From positions 1-64,000 of the forward strand of contig JAFRNR010000035.1 in assembly GCA_017430085.1 (NCBI GenBank): a stretch of 64,000 nucleotides of DNA. Direction: 5' to 3'. Source of the stretch: Lachnospiraceae bacterium. GTDB taxonomy: Bacteria; Bacillota; Clostridia; Lachnospirales; Lachnospiraceae. The position numbers were made by a program, and so were the translations under genes. Shown one piece after another: positions 61,374-64,000 of this stretch. The notes under the pieces were generated by a model. That model was not told the origin of the DNA. It saw only the letters and a list, made by a program, of their open reading frames with translations, and did not search any database. Positions within the stretch are counted from its first letter, which is position 1, and the number at the start of each line of letters is the position of its first letter.

Positions 61374-61401
61374 CTGCGGACGGAAGTTCGCAGCTTTTTT
61401 T
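61374..61401 (+). terminator. Terminator of the kinase-Thg1-WYL operon
   Basis: GCTGCGGAC and GTTCGCAGC pair around GGAA and are followed by seven T bases. Confidence 0.85.
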
Positions 61402-61876
61402 CCGTGATAAAGGATCATTGGATCGATATTATTTATACAGAGATGACTGGATCATATGCGTCGTGGACGTACACCCCGGGACGGAACGATCTGTATCGGG
61501 AAATTGGTCCTGGCCTCTCCGGCAGCAAAAGAAACCGATGCCACCTGAACGAATCTGGGGAATTGTACCCTGTGAAGTATCAGGATTCCGGTTTCGGGAC
61601 GGGCCTTGTAGTACCGGCATAAGGGTTGCAAGATAATCGCTGCCTGCAACTGCTCCCCGCGTACGATTCTCGGCCTGTTTCTTTTTTGCTAAAACATATT
61701 GTCTGAGGATGGATTCCCTGTGCCTTTGTGGCTGACCGGACAACAATGTTTCCCGGAAGATATCGATGCTGACGGCAATTACAGCCCGAGCGCCTTCGAG
61801 ATGCTTCCGGTTTTGTTTGTAAAAAACTACTGAAAACTTCTGTAATCTCCTCTTTTCGCAGCTTTTTTTCCGTGAT
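61387..61876. repeat. 22-bp direct repeats around a 446-bp AT-richer insert
   Basis: The 22 bases at 61387-61408 (right arm and T tail of the terminator, then CCGTGAT) recur exactly at 61855-61876. The stretch between them (61409-61854) has no gene I can support: open frames on both strands are short or lack a start signal. It looks like inserted or duplicated, decayed sequence between the terminator and the RNA genes. Confidence 0.65.
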
Positions 61877-61895
61877 TCTGCCCAATTATTGCTGC

Positions 61896-61925
61896 TACAA
61901 TGCGCTTGCAAGGAAAGATGCAAGC
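61896..61925 (+). promoter_or_regulatory. Promoter -10 box and dyad before the tRNA-like RNAs
   Basis: TACAAT (61896-61901) with only a weak -35 is followed by the dyad GCTTGCA-N8-TGCAAGC (61904-61925) over the expected start site. This suggests a regulated start of the non-coding RNA and the downstream vWA/rtcB genes. Confidence 0.5.
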
Positions 61926-61943
61926 AGCAATCTTCGGAATAGG

Positions 61944-62010
61944 AAGGTTGGTCCTCAAGGGACGCCTGCCTGATAAGCAGGAATCAGTCCGGTGAAAGTC
62001 CGGTCACCTT
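61944..62010 (+). ncRNA. tRNA-like fold 1
   Basis: AAGGT pairs with ACCTT (61944/62006) as a short acceptor stem. Inside, in tRNA order, are a D-arm-like hairpin (GTCC/GGAC, 61951-61963), an anticodon-like arm CCTGC-CTGATAA-GCAGG with a 7-base loop (61965-61981), and a T-arm-like hairpin CCGG-TGAAAGT-CCGG (61989-62003). The acceptor stem is weak and the T loop is not canonical, so this is a mimic, not a working tRNA. GGAATC...CCGGTGAAA also recalls part of a cobalamin riboswitch (see rejected list). Confidence 0.5.
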
Positions 62011-62032
62011 AATAACACCGCATCTTGACAGA

Positions 62033-62115
62033 AAGGCGCATACAGCAAACGTTTCCCCCCACTACATGACTGTAAATCATAAGAACCTGCAGATTGGAAC
62101 TGCAGGATGCGCCTT
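62033..62115 (+). ncRNA. tRNA-like fold 2
   Basis: A perfect 9-bp outer stem, AAGGCGCAT/ATGCGCCTT (62033/62107), encloses an anticodon-like arm ATGA-CTGTAAA-TCAT (62066-62080). Its 7-base loop is identical to the tRNA-Tyr loop (anticodon GTA). A 7-bp stem CCTGCAG-ATTGGAA-CTGCAGG (62086-62106) stands where the T arm would be. No D arm or canonical T loop is seen. Confidence 0.55.
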
Positions 62116-62124
62116 GAAAAGGGA

Positions 62125-62197
62125 AAGGCACCCACAGCAAATAAACCGGTATTGAGGATACTCAAAGCAGGTCCGACTCCTGCATGTACGGTGCCTT
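62125..62197 (+). ncRNA. tRNA-like fold 3
   Basis: An 8-bp outer stem AAGGCACC/GGTGCCTT (62125/62190) encloses a hairpin TTGAG-GATA-CTCAA (62152-62165) in the anticodon position and a convincing T arm, GCAGG-TCCGACT-CCTGC (62167-62183), with a TTCGACT-like loop. It ends 34 bases before the vWA gene. Together with the two preceding folds it resembles the tRNA-like module of bacterial YrlA/Y RNAs that sit beside Ro genes. Confidence 0.6.
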
Positions 62198-62231
62198 GTT
62201 TGCAAAAAAGGGAAGAAAGGAAGTGAGTTTC

Positions 62232-63722
62232 ATGTTAGAATACCTGAAAGAAGAAGCCAACCGCACGCTGACGGAAAACGGCGCGGTCACGCCCGCGTCC
62301 ACCGGGTCCGACTGCCTGGACCTGTTCGCGACGATCGGGGCGCTGCGCCGGGAAAGCGGCGACGAGATCATCGACCGCTTCGTGCGCGCGTATGCGGAAG
62401 ACAGGAACGCTGCCATGAAACTCCTGTTTTTCGGACGCGACGTGCGCGGCGGGCTCGGCGAGCGGCGCGTGTTCCGCGTGATCCTGCGCTGGCTGGCGGA
62501 CAATGAGCCCGAAAGCGTACGGAAAAACATCCGCCTGATCGCGGAATTCGGACGCTTTGACGACCTGCTCTCCCTCCTGGGGACCCGCTGCGAAAAAGAC
62601 GCGCTGATGTACCTGAAGGAGCAGTTCGGGCGCGATCTGCAGGCGCTGGAGCGCGGCGACGCGGTCTCCCTGCTGGGCAAATGGCTCCCTTCCGTGAATA
62701 CGTCCAATAAAGAAACGGTGGAAGCGGCCGGGAAAGTCCGCCGGGCTTTCGGCCTGAAAGAGGCCGAATACCGCAAAGCGCTGACGGCGCTGCGCGCGCG
62801 GATCCGCATTCTGGAGAACGATCTCCGCGAAAAGGATTACACCTTTGATTACGAGAAGCAGCCTTCGCGGGCCCTGTTCAAATACCGGAAAGCGTTCGCG
62901 CGGAACGACGGGGAGCGGTACGCCGCATTTCTGGACCGCGCGGCAAAGGGCGAGGCCGTGCTGCATGCGGACAACGTCGCGCCTTACGAGCTGGTCGAGC
63001 CCTTCCTGAAAGGGGCGAACTGGTTCCGGAACCGCAGCTACATGCGCAGCATCAGCGAGGAGGAAAAAGCATCCCTGAATGCGACCTGGAGCGCGCTGCC
63101 CGATTTCTGCGGGGAGGACGACACGCTGGCCGTCATCGACACCTCCGGCTCCATGTACTGTACCAGCAACCCCCTGCCCGCCTCCGTGGCGCTCTCGCTG
63201 GGGCTGTACATGGCGGAGCGCAATAAAGGCGCTTTCCGCGGCCACTTCATCGAGTTTTCCGCGCATCCCCGCCTGATCGGGATCAAAGGCGAGACATTCG
63301 CGGACCGGCTGCGGTACGCTGCCTCGTTCAATGAAGTCGCCAATACGGATCTGGAAGCGGTCTTTGACCTGATCCTGGATGCAGCCGTGAAAAACCGTGT
63401 ACCGCAGGATGAACTGCCCGCCCGGTTAGTCATCATCTCGGACATGGAATTCGACAGCTGCATCCAAAACGCGGAGCTTTCGAACTTTGAAAACGCGAAA
63501 CGGAAGTTTGAGGCGGCCGGATACCGGCTCCCTGAGGTCGTTTTCTGGAACGCGGCCAGCCGGCACCGCCAGCAGCCCGTCACCCTGAACGAGCAGGGTG
63601 TAGCGCTGGTCTCCGGCGTGACGCCCCGGCTCTTCGGGATGATCGCAGGCGGCGTACTCTCCCCTTACACCTTCATGATGGAGGTGCTGGAGAGCGAGCG
63701 GTACGCGGCGGTCACGGCGTAA
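62232..63722 (+). CDS. Ro60/TROVE-like (DUF2828-type) vWA protein
   Basis: A 496-residue protein. Residues 30-280 are a helical repeat ring (LFATIGALRRES, FFGRDVRGGLGERRVFRVILRWLADNEP, LIAEFGRFDDLLSL), as in TROVE/DUF2828 proteins. Residues 295-490 are a von Willebrand A domain with a complete MIDAS: AVIDTSGSMY (Asp303, Ser305, Ser307) and VIISDMEFD. Ro proteins bind misfolded RNAs and Y RNAs. The tRNA-like RNAs lie directly upstream and RtcB directly downstream, as in known Ro-Y RNA-rtcB loci. ATG 62232 follows AAAGGAAG. Confidence 0.82.
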   Translation: MLEYLKEEANRTLTENGAVTPASTGSDCLDLFATIGALRRESGDEIIDRFVRAYAEDRNAAMKLLFFGRDVRGGLGERRVFRVILRWLADNEPESVRKNIRLIAEFGRFDDLLSLLGTRCEKDALMYLKEQFGRDLQALERGDAVSLLGKWLPSVNTSNKETVEAAGKVRRAFGLKEAEYRKALTALRARIRILENDLREKDYTFDYEKQPSRALFKYRKAFARNDGERYAAFLDRAAKGEAVLHADNVAPYELVEPFLKGANWFRNRSYMRSISEEEKASLNATWSALPDFCGEDDTLAVIDTSGSMYCTSNPLPASVALSLGLYMAERNKGAFRGHFIEFSAHPRLIGIKGETFADRLRYAASFNEVANTDLEAVFDLILDAAVKNRVPQDELPARLVIISDMEFDSCIQNAELSNFENAKRKFEAAGYRLPEVVFWNAASRHRQQPVTLNEQGVALVSGVTPRLFGMIAGGVLSPYTFMMEVLESERYAAVTA

Positions 63723-63792
63723 GATTTTACTCAAACAGGCACACGGGCGGGCATGGAGGACCATGTTCCGCCCGTTTTCGGAGGACAATGAA

Positions 63793-64000
63793 ATGTTTGA
63801 AATAAAAGGAAAAGTCACCACCGCCATCTGCTACGCTACGGTGGTGGAGGACGAAGCTATCGAACAGATCCGCCGCATGTGCGACTACTCTCTCACCGAG
63901 GGGAGCCGCGTGCGCATCATGCCCGACGTGCACGCCGGGAAGGGATGCACGATCGGGACGACGATGACGGTCACCGACAAGGCCTGCCCGAATATCGTCG
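63793..64000 (+). CDS. rtcB: RNA-splicing ligase RtcB, N-terminal part (cut by window end)
   Basis: The first 69 residues of RtcB, the GTP-dependent ligase that joins 2',3'-cyclic-phosphate or 3'-phosphate ends to 5'-OH ends. The start MFEIKGKVTTAICYATVVEDEAIEQI and RIMPDVHAGKGCTIGTTMT are typical; the metal-binding VDIGCG motif would follow immediately after the window. GGAGGAC precedes the ATG. It lies 70 bases after the vWA gene and is probably co-transcribed. Confidence 0.92.
   Translation, partial: MFEIKGKVTTAICYATVVEDEAIEQIRRMCDYSLTEGSRVRIMPDVHAGKGCTIGTTMTVTDKACPNIV

Noticed and set aside
61429..61923. 164-codon minus-strand frame in the repeat-bounded insert
   Set aside because: No ribosome site, no recognisable domain, and it runs across the 22-bp repeat copy and the RNA promoter. 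Kept only as unexplained sequence.
61975..62080. Cobalamin riboswitch (GGAATC..CCGGTGAAAGTCCGG and a later ACTGTAAAT)
   Set aside because: The two conserved blocks are about 60 bases too far apart, the GGG/CCC pairing of the core is missing, and no B12-related gene follows. The tRNA-like folding explains the stretch better.
61944..62197. Three genuine tRNA genes
   Set aside because: Acceptor lengths, missing D arms and non-canonical T loops in folds 1 and 2 do not meet tRNA rules. Fold 3 has no 7-base anticodon loop.
1..64000. CRISPR array, prophage or complete insertion sequence
   Set aside because: No regularly spaced repeats, phage structural genes or transposase genes were found.

Overview
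The window reads as chromosome of a GC-rich (about 60%) Firmicute of the class Clostridia, most likely Lachnospiraceae or a close relative. The evidence is near-consensus AGGAGG ribosome sites with occasional GTG/TTG starts, TTGACA-17-TATAAT promoters, tRNAs without encoded CCA, meso-DAP-type MurE, the DUF5716/DUF5717 pair, DUF4298, DUF6282 and many small standalone enzymes. It is mostly housekeeping and accessory metabolism. There is no phage, plasmid, complete insertion sequence or CRISPR array.

Layout. 1-8.1 kb: XRE remnant, a CobW-type GTPase with a YcgQ-like tail, a short alcohol dehydrogenase, PHP, GNAT and EEP enzymes, a PhzF protein, a D-2-hydroxyacid dehydrogenase fused to an unknown domain, and an HD phosphohydrolase. 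8.1-15.2 kb: MATE pump, membrane protein, glnA, SpoIIE/RsbU phosphatase, DUF4298, murE. 15.2-17.3 kb: ispF-ispE-ispD. 17.3-23.0 kb: a three-gene system of unknown function (giant DUF5717 protein, Hsp70/actin-like DUF5716 protein, TPR-like protein). 23.1-30.3 kb: rarA, a phosphoesterase, lplA, lpdA, dut, a DD-carboxypeptidase and an Mrp ATPase. 30.5-36.8 kb: a catabolic locus (RraA-like aldolase, SLC13 permease, DUF6282 hydrolase, two D-2-hydroxyacid dehydrogenases, LysR regulator) whose two outward promoters share one operator layout. 36.9-37.9 kb: five tRNA genes.

38-48 kb holds an adenosine deaminase-like protein, a broken methyltransferase, an ArsR-controlled split chromate transporter, a GNAT-AlkD fusion, and a tightly coupled operon (ATC hydrolase-like, HMA protein, ZIP transporter, two methyltransferases, a membrane protein, and an MBL/ABC chimera) behind a palindromic operator. 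48-57.8 kb holds a flavodoxin-HTH fusion, a two-gene unknown/AAA ATPase module, a glucosidase with an extra N-terminal domain, MFS, GNAT, Lgt and Nudix genes.

57.8 kb to the end is the most striking region: a P-loop kinase, a Thg1-like 3'-5' RNA polymerase, two WYL regulators, a non-coding stretch with three consecutive tRNA-like folds, a Ro60/TROVE-like vWA protein and the start of RtcB RNA ligase. It looks like an RNA-damage repair island with its own Y-RNA-like RNAs. Its first operon shares a 17-bp palindromic operator (GTCGCC-N5-GGCGAC, same distance to the -10 box) with the AAA ATPase module 8 kb upstream, which suggests one regulon.

Functions are inferred by reading motifs; no database search was run.
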